A DNA stretch of 64,000 nucleotides from Sphingobium sp. AS12. GTDB lineage: Bacteria; Pseudomonadota; Alphaproteobacteria; Sphingomonadales; Sphingomonadaceae. The position numbers and the translations under genes were made by a program. Under the pieces are notes generated by a model that worked only from the letters and a program-made list of their open reading frames with translations, made no database searches and was not told the DNA's origin. Positions 45,911 to 55,519 of this stretch are shown in pieces (positions within the stretch are counted from its first letter, which is position 1; each line of letters starts with the position of its first letter). Location: contig NZ_JAHRGM010000035.1 in NCBI RefSeq assembly GCF_019097845.1, positions 372,001 to 436,000 of the forward strand, written 5' to 3'.

Positions 45911-45930
45911 GTTCCCGCGCAAGCGGGAGC
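45911..45930. repeat. Short CG-rich palindromic repeat
   Basis: GTTCCCGCGCAAGCGGGAGC has a 6-bp stem TCCCGC / GCGGGA with a GCAA loop, in the gap between ilvE and ubiH. It matches the small palindromes dispersed in sphingomonad genomes as I recall. A degenerate relative (CCTCCCGCAAGCGGTAGGG) lies at 47217-47235. Confidence 0.45.
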
Positions 45931-45989
45931 AGAATGGTATTTGGTTCAGGTCGCTTCCCAATCGCACCCCTAGCGCCTAGACAACGCGC

Positions 45990-47198
45990 ATGGAACGCTT
46001 CGACGTCGTGATATTGGGTGGCGGCCTTGTCGGCCTGACCCTTGGCATCGCCCTTTCCGGCCATGGCGTGCGCTGTGCCGTGATCGACCCCGCCGATCCG
46101 GTGGATACCACTGCCACCGGCTTTGACGGCCGCGTGTCGGCGATCAGTTCGACCAGTTTCGCGATGCTCTCGGCGATCGGGGTCGCGCCCTTTCTGGAAG
46201 GGAAGGGCTGCCCGATCGATCGCATCTGGGTGAGCGACGGGCTGGAGCCGGGGGCGCTCGATTTCGTGCCGGACGCCGACGATGGTGTGATGGGGACGAT
46301 GATCCCCAATCGCGACCTGCGCATCGCTCTGGCGCAGGCGGCGGCGGGGGCGAGCCGTCTCACCCGCTTCCAGCCTGATCGCGCGATCCATGTCGATCGC
46401 AATGCTGATGGCGTGACGCTGACGCTGGCGAGTGGGGCGACGATTCGGGGCGCGCTGCTGGTCGCGGCGGAGGGGCGCAACAGCCCGACGCGCGAAACCG
46501 CGGGCATCCGCACCACACGCTGGCAATATAAGCATACCGCCATGGTGAGCGCGATCGACCATGAGGTGCCGCACGCCAACACGGCCTATGAGATTTTCTA
46601 TGTGGGCGGCCCGTTCGCGCTGCTGCCGATGCTGCCCGGCACACGATCGGCAATCGTATGGACGGTGCCAACGGAACAAGCGCCCGCGATGCTCAAATTG
46701 TCCGAGCGCGCTTGGCTGGCCGAAGCGCAGAAGCGGATCGGCGGTTTCCTTGGCGAAATTAGTCTGGCCGGGCCGCGATCCTCCTATCCTTTAGGTTTTC
46801 ACCATGCCGCGCGGATCACCGACACGCGGCTGGCGCTGGTCGGCGACAGCGCCCATGCAATCCACCCGATTGCAGGGCAAGGGCTAAACCTGGGCTTCCG
46901 CGATGTCGCGGCGCTCGTCGAGGTGCTGGTGGAGGGCAAGCGGCTGGGTCTTGATCCGGGCGATGCGCAGTTGCTGGAACGTTATCAGCGCTGGCGCAGT
47001 CTGGATTCGCTGTCGGTCAGCGTGGCGATGGACGGGCTGGTGCGGCTGTTCGATGTGCCGGGCCGGTTGCCCGCGCTGGCGCGGCGCGCGGGGCTGGCGG
47101 CGGTGCAGCGGACCTCGCTGCTGAAAGGGCGGTTCATGGCCGAAGCGCGCGGGCAGTCGGGCGCGTTGCCGCGGTTGCTGACGGGCGAGATGGTTTAG
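45990..47198 (+). CDS. Ubiquinone biosynthesis hydroxylase, UbiH/COQ6 family
   Basis: FAD-dependent aromatic monooxygenase of the UbiH/UbiF/VisC/COQ6 family, 402 residues, probably peripheral to the inner membrane. Residues 4-32 form the ADP-binding fold (VVILGGGLVGLTLGIALSG); the second FAD motif is ALVGDSAHAIHPIAGQGLNLGFRD. It hydroxylates a ring position of the ubiquinone precursor; alphaproteobacteria have several such enzymes with differing regiospecificity, so UbiH versus UbiL/UbiM cannot be settled here. COQ9 at the start of the window belongs to the same pathway. Confidence 0.88.
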   Translation: MERFDVVILGGGLVGLTLGIALSGHGVRCAVIDPADPVDTTATGFDGRVSAISSTSFAMLSAIGVAPFLEGKGCPIDRIWVSDGLEPGALDFVPDADDGVMGTMIPNRDLRIALAQAAAGASRLTRFQPDRAIHVDRNADGVTLTLASGATIRGALLVAAEGRNSPTRETAGIRTTRWQYKHTAMVSAIDHEVPHANTAYEIFYVGGPFALLPMLPGTRSAIVWTVPTEQAPAMLKLSERAWLAEAQKRIGGFLGEISLAGPRSSYPLGFHHAARITDTRLALVGDSAHAIHPIAGQGLNLGFRDVAALVEVLVEGKRLGLDPGDAQLLERYQRWRSLDSLSVSVAMDGLVRLFDVPGRLPALARRAGLAAVQRTSLLKGRFMAEARGQSGALPRLLTGEMV

Positions 47199-47273
47199 TT
47201 ACGGTTAGGAACAGCCCCTCCCGCAAGCGGTAGGGAAACCAAAGCCGAACTGTCAGCTTACGATCAATAGCCG

Positions 47274-47786
47274 CTACATCATCCGCCGCAGCACATTGTC
47301 CTTCAGCACGATATGGTGGCGCAGCGCGGCGGCGATGTGGACGATGATCAGCGCGGCCCAGGCGAAGCCCATGATTTCATGCCCCTCACCGGAAATGTCG
47401 GCCAGGACATCGCCTTTGGTCACAGCGAATTTGGGCACGTCGAACAGGAAGAACCAGTTGAGCGGGCGCGTGCCTGCCGATGTCATGATCCAGCCAGTCA
47501 GCGGCACCAGAATCATGAATGCGTAAAAGACGACATGGGTGGCGTGCGCCGCCGCTTTCTCCCAGCCGGGCATGGCGGCGGGGAGCGGCGGCGGGCGGTG
47601 GCCGATCCGCCAAGCCAATCGTACCAGCGTGAGCGCCAGTACCGTCAAGCCGATCGACTTGTGGACCGGCATCACCGCCCAGTCCTTGGGCAGCGCGTCA
47701 TGAGCGATACCAAGGACCAGATTGACGATGATCAGGACCGCCATGATCCAGTGCAGGGCGCGCGCGGCAGAGGTATAGCGGTCCAT
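47274..47786 (-). CDS. Cytochrome b561
   Basis: Four-helix diheme inner-membrane cytochrome of the bacterial b561 (CybB) family, 170 residues. Histidines that can bind heme are visible in helix 1 (RALHWIMAVLI), after it (PVHKSIGL), in helix 3 (ATHVVFYAF) and in helix 4 (LIIVHIAAALRHH). Such proteins oxidise ubiquinol, some with superoxide as partner. ATG at 47786; preceded on the same strand by acs (22 bp gap) and so perhaps co-transcribed. Confidence 0.9.
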   Translation of the reverse strand: MDRYTSAARALHWIMAVLIIVNLVLGIAHDALPKDWAVMPVHKSIGLTVLALTLVRLAWRIGHRPPPLPAAMPGWEKAAAHATHVVFYAFMILVPLTGWIMTSAGTRPLNWFFLFDVPKFAVTKGDVLADISGEGHEIMGFAWAALIIVHIAAALRHHIVLKDNVLRRMM

Positions 47787-47808
47787 GGCAACTCCTTGGG
47801 CTTAGGTG

Positions 47809-49752
47809 TCAACCCTGCCGGTTCGCGACCAGATTGTCGACAACTGATGGATCGGCCAGCGTACTGGTATCCCCTAGCGCCTGCGCCGACACTTCGCCCT
47901 CCGCAATTTTACGGAGGATGCGGCGCATGATCTTGCCCGACCGGGTCTTGGGCAGGCCCGGCGCGAACTGGATGGCGTCTGGCGTGGCGATCGGCCCGAT
48001 TTCGGTGCGGACCCATTTGACCAGCGTCTTGCGCAACTCGTCGCTTGGTTCTTCATGCGCGTTGAGCGTCACATAGGCATAGATACCCTGACCCTTGATG
48101 TCGTGGGGGAAGCCGACGACGGCGGCTTCGGCGACGCTCTCATGCAGCACCAGCGCGCTTTCGACTTCCGCCGTGCCCATGCGATGGCCCGACACGTTGA
48201 TGACGTCGTCCACCCGGCCGGTGATCCAATAATAGCCGTCCGCGTCGCGGCGCGCGCCGTCTCCGGTAGTATATTTGCCGGGGAAGGTGGTGAAATAGGT
48301 CTGGAAGAAGCGGTCATGATCGCCCCAGACGGTGCGCATCTGGCCCGGCCAGCTTTGGGCGATGACGAGATTCCCTTCGGCCGCACCGTCCAGCACTTGG
48401 CCCTCCGCATCGACGATCTGCGGCACCACGCCGGGCATCGGCAGGGTGGCGGAGCCGGGCTTGAGATCGGTCGCGCCCGGTGTCGGCGCGATCATCGCCG
48501 CGCCGGTTTCTGTCTGCCACCATGTGTCGATGATCGGGCAGCGCCCTTCGCCCACAACGCTGTGATACCAGCGCCAGGCTTCCGGGTTGATCGGCTCACC
48601 GACGGTGCCGAGCAGGCGCAGCGACGCGCGGCTGGTGGAATGGACGAATTCGTCGCCCTCCTTCATCAGTGCGCGCAGCGCCGTGGGGGCGGTGAAGATG
48701 GTCTGGACCTGATGCCGGTCGACAACTTCCCAGATGCGGGCGGGCGTCGGGTAATTGGGGACACCTTCATATATCAACGTCGTCGCGCCGTTCGCCAGCG
48801 GGCCATAGACGATATAGCTGTGGCCGGTGACCCAGCCAATGTCGGCGGCGCACCAGTAGATGTCGCCAGGTCGATAGTCGAAACAGAGTTCGTGGGTCAG
48901 CGACGCCCAGAGCAGATAGCCGCCGGTCGTGTGCAGCACGCCCTTGGGCTTGCCAGTCGATCCCGACGTGTAGAGGATGAACAGCGGATCCTCCGCATTC
49001 ATCGGTTCGGGCTGGCAGTCGGGGGAGACTTTGGCTGCTTCCTCATGCAGCCACAGGTCGCGACCCGGTGCCATGGTCACCGCGCCGCCGGTCGCCTGCA
49101 CGACGATCACCGTCTTGACGCTGGGGCAATCCTTCAGCGCTGCATCGACATTGGCCTTGAGCGGCACCGCCTTGCCCGCGCGACGGCCTTCGTCCGCGGT
49201 CACCACCAGCGTGGAATCGCAGTCGATAATGCGGCCAGCGAGCGCTTCGGGGGAAAAGCCGCCGAACACGACGCTGTGGACCGCGCCGATCCGCGCGCAG
49301 GCGAGCAGGGCGAAGGCAGCCTCAGGGATCATCGGCAGATAGAGGGTGATGCGGTCGCCCTTCTTTGCGCCCGCAGCTTTGAGCACATTGGCGAAGCGAC
49401 ATACTTGCTCATGGACCTGCGCGTAGCTGTAGCGGCGCGGCTGCGCGTCGGGCGAATCGGGTTCCCAGATGATCGCCGTCTGGTCTCCGCGGGTCGTCAG
49501 ATGGCGGTCGATGCAGTTTGCGCTGACGTTCAGCACCCCGTCGGCAAACCATTTGACGCCGAAATCGGCTTCGGCAAAGCTGCTTTCATTCGCGCGGGTG
49601 GGGCGCGCGATCCAGTCGAGACGCTGCGCCCGTTCCAGCCAATAGGCGTCGGCATCGTCGATCGATCGGGCATAGTCGGCGGCGCGGGCGGCCTTGTCCA
49701 TCAGCGCATTTTTGGCCCAATCCTCCGGCACCGGGAAAAAATCGTCAGACAT
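47809..49752 (-). CDS. acs: Acetyl-CoA synthetase
   Basis: Activates acetate to acetyl-CoA via acetyl-AMP. The 647-residue protein has the normal length, with the AMP-binding signature [31 protein letters not shown], the WWQTETG motif, [10 protein letters not shown], and the conserved lysine K607 in [10 protein letters not shown], the site of regulatory acetylation in other bacteria. ATG at 49752. Divergent from a glutathione transferase gene; the 185-bp gap presumably holds both promoters, though I see no clear boxes. Confidence 0.97.
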   Translation of the reverse strand: MSDDFFPVPEDWAKNALMDKAARAADYARSIDDADAYWLERAQRLDWIARPTRANESSFAEADFGVKWFADGVLNVSANCIDRHLTTRGDQTAIIWEPDSPDAQPRRYSYAQVHEQVCRFANVLKAAGAKKGDRITLYLPMIPEAAFALLACARIGAVHSVVFGGFSPEALAGRIIDCDSTLVVTADEGRRAGKAVPLKANVDAALKDCPSVKTVIVVQATGGAVTMAPGRDLWLHEEAAKVSPDCQPEPMNAEDPLFILYTSGSTGKPKGVLHTTGGYLLWASLTHELCFDYRPGDIYWCAADIGWVTGHSYIVYGPLANGATTLIYEGVPNYPTPARIWEVVDRHQVQTIFTAPTALRALMKEGDEFVHSTSRASLRLLGTVGEPINPEAWRWYHSVVGEGRCPIIDTWWQTETGAAMIAPTPGATDLKPGSATLPMPGVVPQIVDAEGQVLDGAAEGNLVIAQSWPGQMRTVWGDHDRFFQTYFTTFPGKYTTGDGARRDADGYYWITGRVDDVINVSGHRMGTAEVESALVLHESVAEAAVVGFPHDIKGQGIYAYVTLNAHEEPSDELRKTLVKWVRTEIGPIATPDAIQFAPGLPKTRSGKIMRRILRKIAEGEVSAQALGDTSTLADPSVVDNLVANRQG

Positions 49753-49937
49753 CGGGCATCCTTTCCGTAGCGAAACCGTTGTTTGACTGGCCTTCTAACG
49801 TCCTGATGTCGCGACCGGAAGCGCTGTTCATGCCGTTTATCATCATCCTTTTGGTCGATATGACCGAAGCTCTTGATCGACCGTTCCGCATTTTGCCGCT
49901 TTCCCCAGCGCGCAGGCACGCCTAACAGGAATCGCCT

Positions 49938-50609
49938 ATGTGGCTTCTCTATCAATTTCCGCTCTGCCCCTTCTCACGCAAGGTCCGCCTGCTGCTGGGA
50001 GAGAAGGGCGTAGGCTATGATCTGGTGCGCGAATCGCCCTGGTTGATGCGCGACGAATTTCTCGATCTGAACCCGGCCGGCACCACGCCGGTGATGGTGG
50101 AGGAGAGCAAGGGCATTACCCTGATCGACAGCCAGGCGATCTGCGAGTATTTCGAGGAGACGGTGGAGAAATTCCCGCTCATCTCCGGTACGGCGGCCGG
50201 CCGGGCAGAAGTGCGGCGGCTGACCGCCTTTTTCGACCAGAATTTCTATGGTGATGTGGTCGGCCCGCTGTTGCACGAGCGGATGAAGAAACGCCTGACT
50301 GAGCGCGCCCCGCCCGACGCCCGCATCCTGCGCGAGGCGATGAAGCGGGCGAATGTGCATATGGATTATATGGACTATCTGCTCGACCATCGCAGCTGGA
50401 TGGCGGGCGGTACGCTGAGCCTCGCCGATATTGCCGCGGCAGCGCATCTGTCTGTGGCGGATTATCTGGGCGGCATCGACTGGCAGGGGCATGAGCCGGT
50501 GCGGCGCTGGTATGCGGGGTTCAAATCCCGCCCGTCATTCCGGCCGCTCCTGTCAGAACGGATGGAGGTTATCACTCCGCCGCCCCATTATGAGAAGCCG
50601 GATTTTTAA
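49938..50609 (+). CDS. Glutathione S-transferase family protein
   Basis: Cytosolic thiol-transferase fold protein of 223 residues. The N-terminal thioredoxin-like domain has the CPFSRKVRLLL motif, which puts a Cys-Pro-x-Ser at the active site (as in beta/zeta/omega-like classes), then NPAGTTPVMVEE and IDSQAICEYFEE with the conserved glutathione-binding acid-serine-like pair. The helical C-terminal domain contains WMAGGTLSLADIAAAAHL. The substrate is unknown. Convergent with the GGDEF gene. Confidence 0.9.
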   Translation: MWLLYQFPLCPFSRKVRLLLGEKGVGYDLVRESPWLMRDEFLDLNPAGTTPVMVEESKGITLIDSQAICEYFEETVEKFPLISGTAAGRAEVRRLTAFFDQNFYGDVVGPLLHERMKKRLTERAPPDARILREAMKRANVHMDYMDYLLDHRSWMAGGTLSLADIAAAAHLSVADYLGGIDWQGHEPVRRWYAGFKSRPSFRPLLSERMEVITPPPHYEKPDF

Positions 50610-50633
50610 GGGACGCTAAAGCGCGTCTCCCTT

Positions 50634-51791
50634 TCAATCCGTCTCCGCCGCCAGATAGACACGGTTGCGGCCATGTTCCTTGGCCAGGTAGAGGGCGCGG
50701 TCGGCGGCCTTGAGGGCGCTGCGGGGGTCGTCATAGGCCAGCACATTGGCGACGCCGGCGGAAAAGCTGACCCGTTCCATCCGTTCGCCATTGGAGCGGT
50801 TGACCAGACTACGGGTGGCCAAGTCTTCACGCACCGCGTCCACGGCTTCGCACGCTTCAGCGGCGGTCTTGCCCCGGAACAGCATGACAAATTCCTCGCC
50901 ACCATGGCGGGCGACGTGACAATGGTCGTCGGACGCTTTGGCGAGCAGCCCGGCGACAAATTTCAGCACCCGGTCGCCCGTGTCATGCCCATGGGTATCG
51001 TTGACATGCTTGAAATGGTCGATGTCGCAAAAGGCGACTGACAGCGTCTCGCCATTATCCTGCGCCAGCTTCACTTCCTCCCGCAGCACGCCTTCAAAAG
51101 CGCGACGGTTGGGCAGGCCGGTCAGATGGTCATGTTCGGCAGCGCGGCGGGCATTTTCCAGGCTGGATTTTAGCGCCTGCGTTTGCTTCTGATTGTCGCG
51201 CAACTGGGTTTCGACCAGCCGGGTCTTTTCGACCATTGAGCGGGTCAGGCCCACCAGACGCGCCAGCACGGGTTCGGCATCGCTGCCCTCGGCCAACCCC
51301 TTGGCCTGTTCCTGCAAAGCGGCGCCATAATCCTTCGCCGAATTGCGCGATTCGTGCATCAGGCCGGTAAACTGGGTCAGGTTTTCCTCGACCTTGTCCA
51401 GCATCGTGGCCAGCGAATCGGGCGTGACTTCATCGGCCCGCTGATCGGCGGCGACTGATTCGATCCAGCCGTTGGTGATCTTGCCGCGCTCCATCAGCAC
51501 GGCCTTGATCGCCTTTTCCACGCCGATATTCGCACCGGTCAGATAGTCGAGCGCGACGCTGAAATTGATGGGCGTCAGGTCCAGATCATGGGCGAACAGA
51601 AAGTCGCCAATCTCGCCATAGAGTTGGCGGCGGCGGTTCACTTCGCGGTTGGATGCGGAGCCGGGACGGGGTCGCTGATCTTCCGCGGTTGCCTCCTCAT
51701 CAGGCTTGCCCGACAGGCCTTTCGCCCATCGTGCCAGTCGGTCGGTCAGCCCATGTTGCGGGCTAGCGGAAGGTGAAATGGCCCCAGTCAT
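50634..51791 (-). CDS. Diguanylate cyclase, GGDEF domain
   Basis: Predicted cyclic-di-GMP synthase. The C-terminal GGDEF domain (about residues 215-380) is complete: DHLTGLPNRRAFE, FCDIDHFKHVNDTHGHDTGD, and the active site HGGEEFVMLF. The usual inhibitory RxxD motif five residues before the active site is missing (DDHC there), so product inhibition of the standard type is unlikely. The N-terminal 210 residues are soluble and helical, ending in a coiled coil, with no recognised sensor domain. ATG at 51791; single gene, convergent with the GST gene. Confidence 0.92.
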   Translation of the reverse strand: MTGAISPSASPQHGLTDRLARWAKGLSGKPDEEATAEDQRPRPGSASNREVNRRRQLYGEIGDFLFAHDLDLTPINFSVALDYLTGANIGVEKAIKAVLMERGKITNGWIESVAADQRADEVTPDSLATMLDKVEENLTQFTGLMHESRNSAKDYGAALQEQAKGLAEGSDAEPVLARLVGLTRSMVEKTRLVETQLRDNQKQTQALKSSLENARRAAEHDHLTGLPNRRAFEGVLREEVKLAQDNGETLSVAFCDIDHFKHVNDTHGHDTGDRVLKFVAGLLAKASDDHCHVARHGGEEFVMLFRGKTAAEACEAVDAVREDLATRSLVNRSNGERMERVSFSAGVANVLAYDDPRSALKAADRALYLAKEHGRNRVYLAAETD

Positions 51792-51885
51792 GTTGGCTAT
51801 AACGGCGGTCGCGAAACAAGGTTAAGAGGCAAGAGAGAGAAAAATCTGTGAGGGCCGGTGCGGCACGAATGGGCAAAGCCCATTG

Positions 51886-52764
51886 TCAAATATCAGCCGT
51901 TACCAGCCAGTCGCGGAAGATGCGCACGGCGCGGGTCTGGAGCGCGCGGGGGCGGCAGACGAAATAATAGCGATAGGGGCTTTCGACCCTGATCGGGAAC
52001 AGGCGGACCAGCCTGCTATCGGCTGCTTCCTTGAAATGGCTGGCGTGCATGAAGGCGACCCCAAGCCCCTGAGCGGCGGCCTCCAGCATCAATTGGCCTG
52101 AATCATAATTGTCCGTCGCCAGCGGTTGCAGGTCGGGCAGGCTGACAGCCTCCTTCCATGCATCGAACGCCAATGGCATGTCACGGTGCAGCAGCACGGT
52201 ATGTTGGGCCAGTTCCCCTGGTGATGTCAGCGCATGAGGCGGTTCGAGCAGAGATCGCGCGCCGATGGCATAGACTTCGTCATGGTCCAGTTCATGCGCA
52301 TAGAGCGCTGCATCAATATCCTTTGACAGCACGATCGCCGCGTCCAACCCTTCGCCCAGCCGCGCGACGGCATAGGGCGTCGTTTCGATGTCGATGTGCA
52401 ATTGCGGGTGCAGCGTGCGCAGCGCGCCCAAATGGGGGAAGAGCCGCTGCGTTGCGAACAACGGCATGACCGCCAGCCGCAGGCGCAGCTGGTTGCCGCC
52501 GCTCTGGATATTTTCCAGCGCCTGGGCGAGGGAATCGAGGGCCGGGGCGATATCGTCAAGCAGTCTCTGGCCCTCGGCATTGATTTCCAGCGCCTGATGC
52601 TTGCGGTCGAACAGGGGGCGACCGATGAAGCGTTCGAGCGCCTGAACGCGCCGGCTGAGTGCTGGAGTCGAGAGCGCGAGTTCCTCTGCCGCCGCCTTGA
52701 CCGAGCCAAGGCGCGCTACCTGAACAAAGGCCTCCAGGGCCGTAAGTGGCGGCAGTCTGCGCAT
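51886..52764 (-). CDS. LysR family transcriptional regulator, GcvA-like
   Basis: DNA-binding regulator of 292 residues. N-terminal winged HTH (residues 3-62): PPLTALEAFVQVARLGSVKAAAEELALSTPALSRRVQALE. The effector-binding domain spans about 90-290. The RRLPPLTALEAF start is typical of the GcvA/AmpR subgroup. The target is unknown; the neighbour on one side is a GGDEF gene and on the other the sRNA/CDC48 region. ATG at 52764. Confidence 0.92.
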   Translation of the reverse strand: MRRLPPLTALEAFVQVARLGSVKAAAEELALSTPALSRRVQALERFIGRPLFDRKHQALEINAEGQRLLDDIAPALDSLAQALENIQSGGNQLRLRLAVMPLFATQRLFPHLGALRTLHPQLHIDIETTPYAVARLGEGLDAAIVLSKDIDAALYAHELDHDEVYAIGARSLLEPPHALTSPGELAQHTVLLHRDMPLAFDAWKEAVSLPDLQPLATDNYDSGQLMLEAAAQGLGVAFMHASHFKEAADSRLVRLFPIRVESPYRYYFVCRPRALQTRAVRIFRDWLVTADI

Positions 52765-52773
52765 CTCTAATCA

Positions 52774-52890
52774 CTAATCCGAAGCCGGTGCGCTGCGTCG
52801 CATCATCTCTTTTTGTCGATCGCAGAGCCAGCCGGTCCCAAGCATCCTGACCGCACTGAGCAGGAAAATCTCCAAAATGGCAAGATGCAT
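52774..52890 (-). CDS. Possible 38-residue small protein upstream of the LysR gene
   Basis: On the minus strand a short reading frame starts at ATG 52890 and stops at TAG 52774-52776, ten bases before the LysR ATG. It encodes a hydrophobic start (MHLAILEIFLLSAVRMLG) and a basic tail. A GAGGAG lies nine bases upstream, a usable ribosome site. It could be a leader peptide or small membrane protein, or simply chance; the DNA is also next to the promoter of the sRNA candidate on the other strand. Confidence 0.25.
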   Translation of the reverse strand: MHLAILEIFLLSAVRMLGTGWLCDRQKEMMRRSAPASD

Positions 52891-52919
52891 TTTCTGCAAC
52901 TCCTCTTTTCTTTTCGCAC

Positions 52920-52948
52920 TTGCAATAAAGTCTGCCGCGCTGCACATA
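52920..52948 (+). promoter_or_regulatory. Putative promoter of the sRNA candidate
   Basis: TTGCAA (52920-52925) and CACATA (52943-52948) are spaced by exactly 17 bases. This fits a sigma-70-like promoter, and the -35 side (CTTGCAA) also resembles heat-shock-sigma sites. Predicted transcript start about 52954. Confidence 0.4.
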
Positions 52949-52951
52949 GGA

Positions 52952-53014
52952 GGTGCCTTTCAGGCATCCTCTCCTAAAACTTTCCGGGCTGGCCTTTGGG
53001 TCGGCCCTTTTTTT
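52952..53014 (+). ncRNA. Candidate small regulatory RNA, two hairpins, suhB/MmgR-like
   Basis: The roughly 335-base gap between the LysR gene and the CDC48-like gene contains a compact unit. A promoter-like pair is followed by a first hairpin (GGTGCC / GGCATCC with one bulged T, 52952-52969), a single-stranded pyrimidine-rich stretch TCTCCTAAAACTTTCC (52970-52985) and a terminator hairpin with seven T. Length would be about 60-65 nt. Two hairpins with a CCUC-type segment between them that can pair with ribosome binding sites is the layout of the alphaproteobacterial suhB/MmgR (alpha-r8) sRNAs, including one studied in Sphingopyxis. Homology is inferred from layout, not demonstrated. It could instead be the leader of the CDC48 gene with an attenuator. 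Confidence 0.5.
52986..53014 (+). terminator. Terminator of the sRNA candidate
   Basis: 8-bp stem GGGCTGGC / GTCGGCCC, including two G:T pairs, with a 6-base loop, followed by seven T. It lies 86 bp upstream of the CDC48-like ATG, so either it ends the sRNA or it attenuates the downstream gene. Confidence 0.75.
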
Positions 53015-53099
53015 GTGCCATTCGTTTCGGGCCTGCCCCCTTTTTCTGGCTCTGGCGTTTCCTATCTCGTTACGGAAGCGACAAGGACAGGACAGCATC

Positions 53100-55391
53100 A
53101 TGGCGCAAGAGGACAGCACGGGACGACGGATTCAGGTCGCCAATGCGCGGCCGGAAGATGCCGGACGCGGGCTGGCGCGGCTGCCCCTGGCGGTCATGGC
53201 GGAGTTGAACCTGGCCGAAGGCGATGTTGTCGAGATCATCGGCAAGCGATCGACCGCCGCGCGGGTGGTGCGCCCTTACAAGGAGGATGAAGGGCTGGAC
53301 GTGCTGCGCCTGGACGGGTTGCAGCGCGCCAATGCCGGGGTCGGCTCCGGCGACTTCGTGCATATCGATAAATTGGAGTCCCGCGCCGCGCAGCGGGTCG
53401 TGTTCGCACCTGCACAAAATAATCTGCGGCTTCAGGGCCATCCCGAAGCGTTGAAGCGCGTATTCTTTCAGCGGCCGCTGACGGCGGGCGATGTGGTTGC
53501 AACCGCGGGTCAGCAACAGGTGCCGCCCGGCGACATGCCGCCCCAACTGCGCCAGATGCTGGCCGCGCCCGCCTATGCCTTGCAGGAAATCCGGCTGGTG
53601 GTGGTGTCGACCATCCCCAAGGGGATCGTCCATATCGATGCCGAGACCGAGGTCGAGCTGCGCCCCGAATATGAGGAGCCGAAGGAGGCTCGTCGCGCCG
53701 ATGTGACCTATGACGATGTCGGCGGCATGGCGGACACGATCGACCAGTTGCGCGAGATGGTCGAGCTGCCTCTGCGCTACCCCGAACTGTTCCAGCGGCT
53801 CGGCGTCGATCCGCCGCGCGGGGTGATGCTGCATGGTCCGCCAGGGACGGGCAAGACCCGGCTCGCGCGCGCCGTCGCGAATGAATCGGAGGCCGAATTC
53901 TTCCTGATCAACGGGCCGGAAATTGTCGGGTCGGCCTATGGCGAATCCGAAAAGCAGCTGCGCGAGGTTTTCGAGGCAGCGGCCAAGGCTGCGCCGTCGA
54001 TCCTGTTCATCGACGAGATCGATTCGATCGCACCCAAGCGGGGACAGGTGACCGGCGAGACCGAAAAGCGGCTCGTCGCGCAATTGCTTACCCTGATGGA
54101 CGGGCTGGAGCCACGCACCAATCTGGTCGTGATCGCGGCCACCAATCGCCCCGAAGCGATTGATGAGGCGCTGCGACGTCCTGGTCGCTTCGACCGCGAG
54201 ATCGTGGTCGGCGTCCCCGACGAGCGCGGGCGGCGCGAGATATTGGGTATCCATACGCGCGGAATGCCGCTGGGCGACACGGTCGACCTGTCGGAACTGG
54301 CGCGCATGACATACGGCTTTGTCGGGGCGGATCTGGCCGCGCTGACCCGCGAGGCTGCGATTGACACGGTGCGCCGTTTCATGCCGCGCCTCAATCTGGA
54401 GGACGGGACGATTCCGCCGGACGTGCTGGAGGAATTGTCGGTTACGCGCGATGATTTCATGGCCGCGATCAAACGGGTCCAACCCTCGGCGATGCGCGAA
54501 GTGATGGTGCAGGCACCCAATATCGGCTGGTCCGACATTGGCGGGCTGGACGAGGCGCAGATGCGGCTGAAGGAAGGGGTAGAGCTGCCGCTTAAAGACC
54601 CCGACGCCTTCCGCCGCATTGGCATCCGTCCGGCCAAGGGCTTCCTGCTCTATGGCCCGCCCGGCACTGGCAAGACTTTGCTGGCCAAGGCAGTCGCGCG
54701 GGAGGCGCAGGCCAATTTCATCGCGACCAAATCAAGCGACCTGCTGTCCAAATGGTATGGCGAGAGCGAGCAGCAGATTGCCCGGCTGTTCGCCCGTGCG
54801 CGGCAGGTGGCGCCGACCGTCATTTTCATCGACGAACTCGACAGCCTGGTCCCCGCGCGCGGCAATGGCATGGGCGAACCGCAAGTGACCGAGCGGGTGG
54901 TGAACACGATCTTGGCGGAGATGGACGGGCTGGAAGAACTGCAATCAGTGGTCGTCATCGGGGCGACCAACCGGCCGACGTTGGTCGATCCCGCGTTGCT
55001 GCGGCCGGGGCGGTTCGATGAGCTGATCTATGTGCCGGTCCCCGATCAGGCGGGGCGCCAGCGCATCCTGTCGATCCATACGGGCAAGATGCCGATGGCC
55101 GACGATGTCGATCTGGCATCGCTGGCGGAGCGGACGGAGCGCTTTACTGGCGCGGATCTGGAGGATCTGGCGCGCCGCGCTGGCCTGTTTGCGCTGCGCC
55201 AATCGCTGTCGGTCGACAAGGTGACGATGGCGCATTTCGAGGCAGCGCTGGAGGAAACCCGCGCGTCAGTGACGCCGGAAATGGAGCATGAATATGAAAA
55301 GATCCAGGCGACGCTGAAGCAGAAGGCGATGCAGGTCGATCCGATCGGCTTCGTCGCGCCGGGCATGTTGCGCGGGCGGGAGCGGGATTAA
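53100..55391 (+). CDS. CDC48/VCP-like AAA+ ATPase
   Basis: Full-length relative of the archaeal and eukaryotic segregase Cdc48/p97/VAT, 763 residues. The N domain (about 1-185) begins [19 protein letters not shown], as in archaeal VAT. D1 has Walker A GPPGTGKT at 246-253 and DE 305-306; D2 has Walker A at 519-526 and DE 578-579; both have second-region arginines (RRPGRFD, LRPGRFD). The C-terminus is charged and lacks the hydrophobic-tyrosine-x tail. It would unfold or remodel protein substrates; partners unknown. ATG 53100 is chosen since the frame upstream runs through the terminator; AGGACAGGACAG precedes it. A methyltransferase gene follows. Confidence 0.93.
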   Translation: MAQEDSTGRRIQVANARPEDAGRGLARLPLAVMAELNLAEGDVVEIIGKRSTAARVVRPYKEDEGLDVLRLDGLQRANAGVGSGDFVHIDKLESRAAQRVVFAPAQNNLRLQGHPEALKRVFFQRPLTAGDVVATAGQQQVPPGDMPPQLRQMLAAPAYALQEIRLVVVSTIPKGIVHIDAETEVELRPEYEEPKEARRADVTYDDVGGMADTIDQLREMVELPLRYPELFQRLGVDPPRGVMLHGPPGTGKTRLARAVANESEAEFFLINGPEIVGSAYGESEKQLREVFEAAAKAAPSILFIDEIDSIAPKRGQVTGETEKRLVAQLLTLMDGLEPRTNLVVIAATNRPEAIDEALRRPGRFDREIVVGVPDERGRREILGIHTRGMPLGDTVDLSELARMTYGFVGADLAALTREAAIDTVRRFMPRLNLEDGTIPPDVLEELSVTRDDFMAAIKRVQPSAMREVMVQAPNIGWSDIGGLDEAQMRLKEGVELPLKDPDAFRRIGIRPAKGFLLYGPPGTGKTLLAKAVAREAQANFIATKSSDLLSKWYGESEQQIARLFARARQVAPTVIFIDELDSLVPARGNGMGEPQVTERVVNTILAEMDGLEELQSVVVIGATNRPTLVDPALLRPGRFDELIYVPVPDQAGRQRILSIHTGKMPMADDVDLASLAERTERFTGADLEDLARRAGLFALRQSLSVDKVTMAHFEAALEETRASVTPEMEHEYEKIQATLKQKAMQVDPIGFVAPGMLRGRERD

Positions 55392-55394
55392 CGA

Positions 55395-55436
55395 AACGCG
55401 CAGGTGGCAAAGGAAACCATCTGCCGCCTGCGCGTT
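55395..55436 (+). terminator. Hairpin after the CDC48-like gene
   Basis: 15-bp stem AACGCGCAGGTGGCA / TGCCGCCTGCGCGTT with one T:G pair and a 12-base loop, four bases after the stop codon. Only CCTTGTC follows, so termination would be weak. Confidence 0.55.
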
Positions 55437-55519
55437 CCTTGTCATGCACATGCAAAGCAGCTTGCCAGTCGCGCCGATATTTGCGACGCCCGACCACGAC
55501 TATAGACAGACGGATAGTG

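Noticed and set aside
48055..49770. 571-codon plus-strand frame opposite acs
   Set aside because: Composition of a shadow frame; acs on the other strand is unambiguous.
52877..53290. Plus-strand frame starting MARCIFCNSS through the sRNA region
   Set aside because: Runs through the terminator hairpin and into the ATPase gene in another frame; no good ribosome site.
53070..54482. 470-codon minus-strand frame opposite the CDC48-like gene
   Set aside because: Antisense to conserved AAA motifs; no signature of its own.
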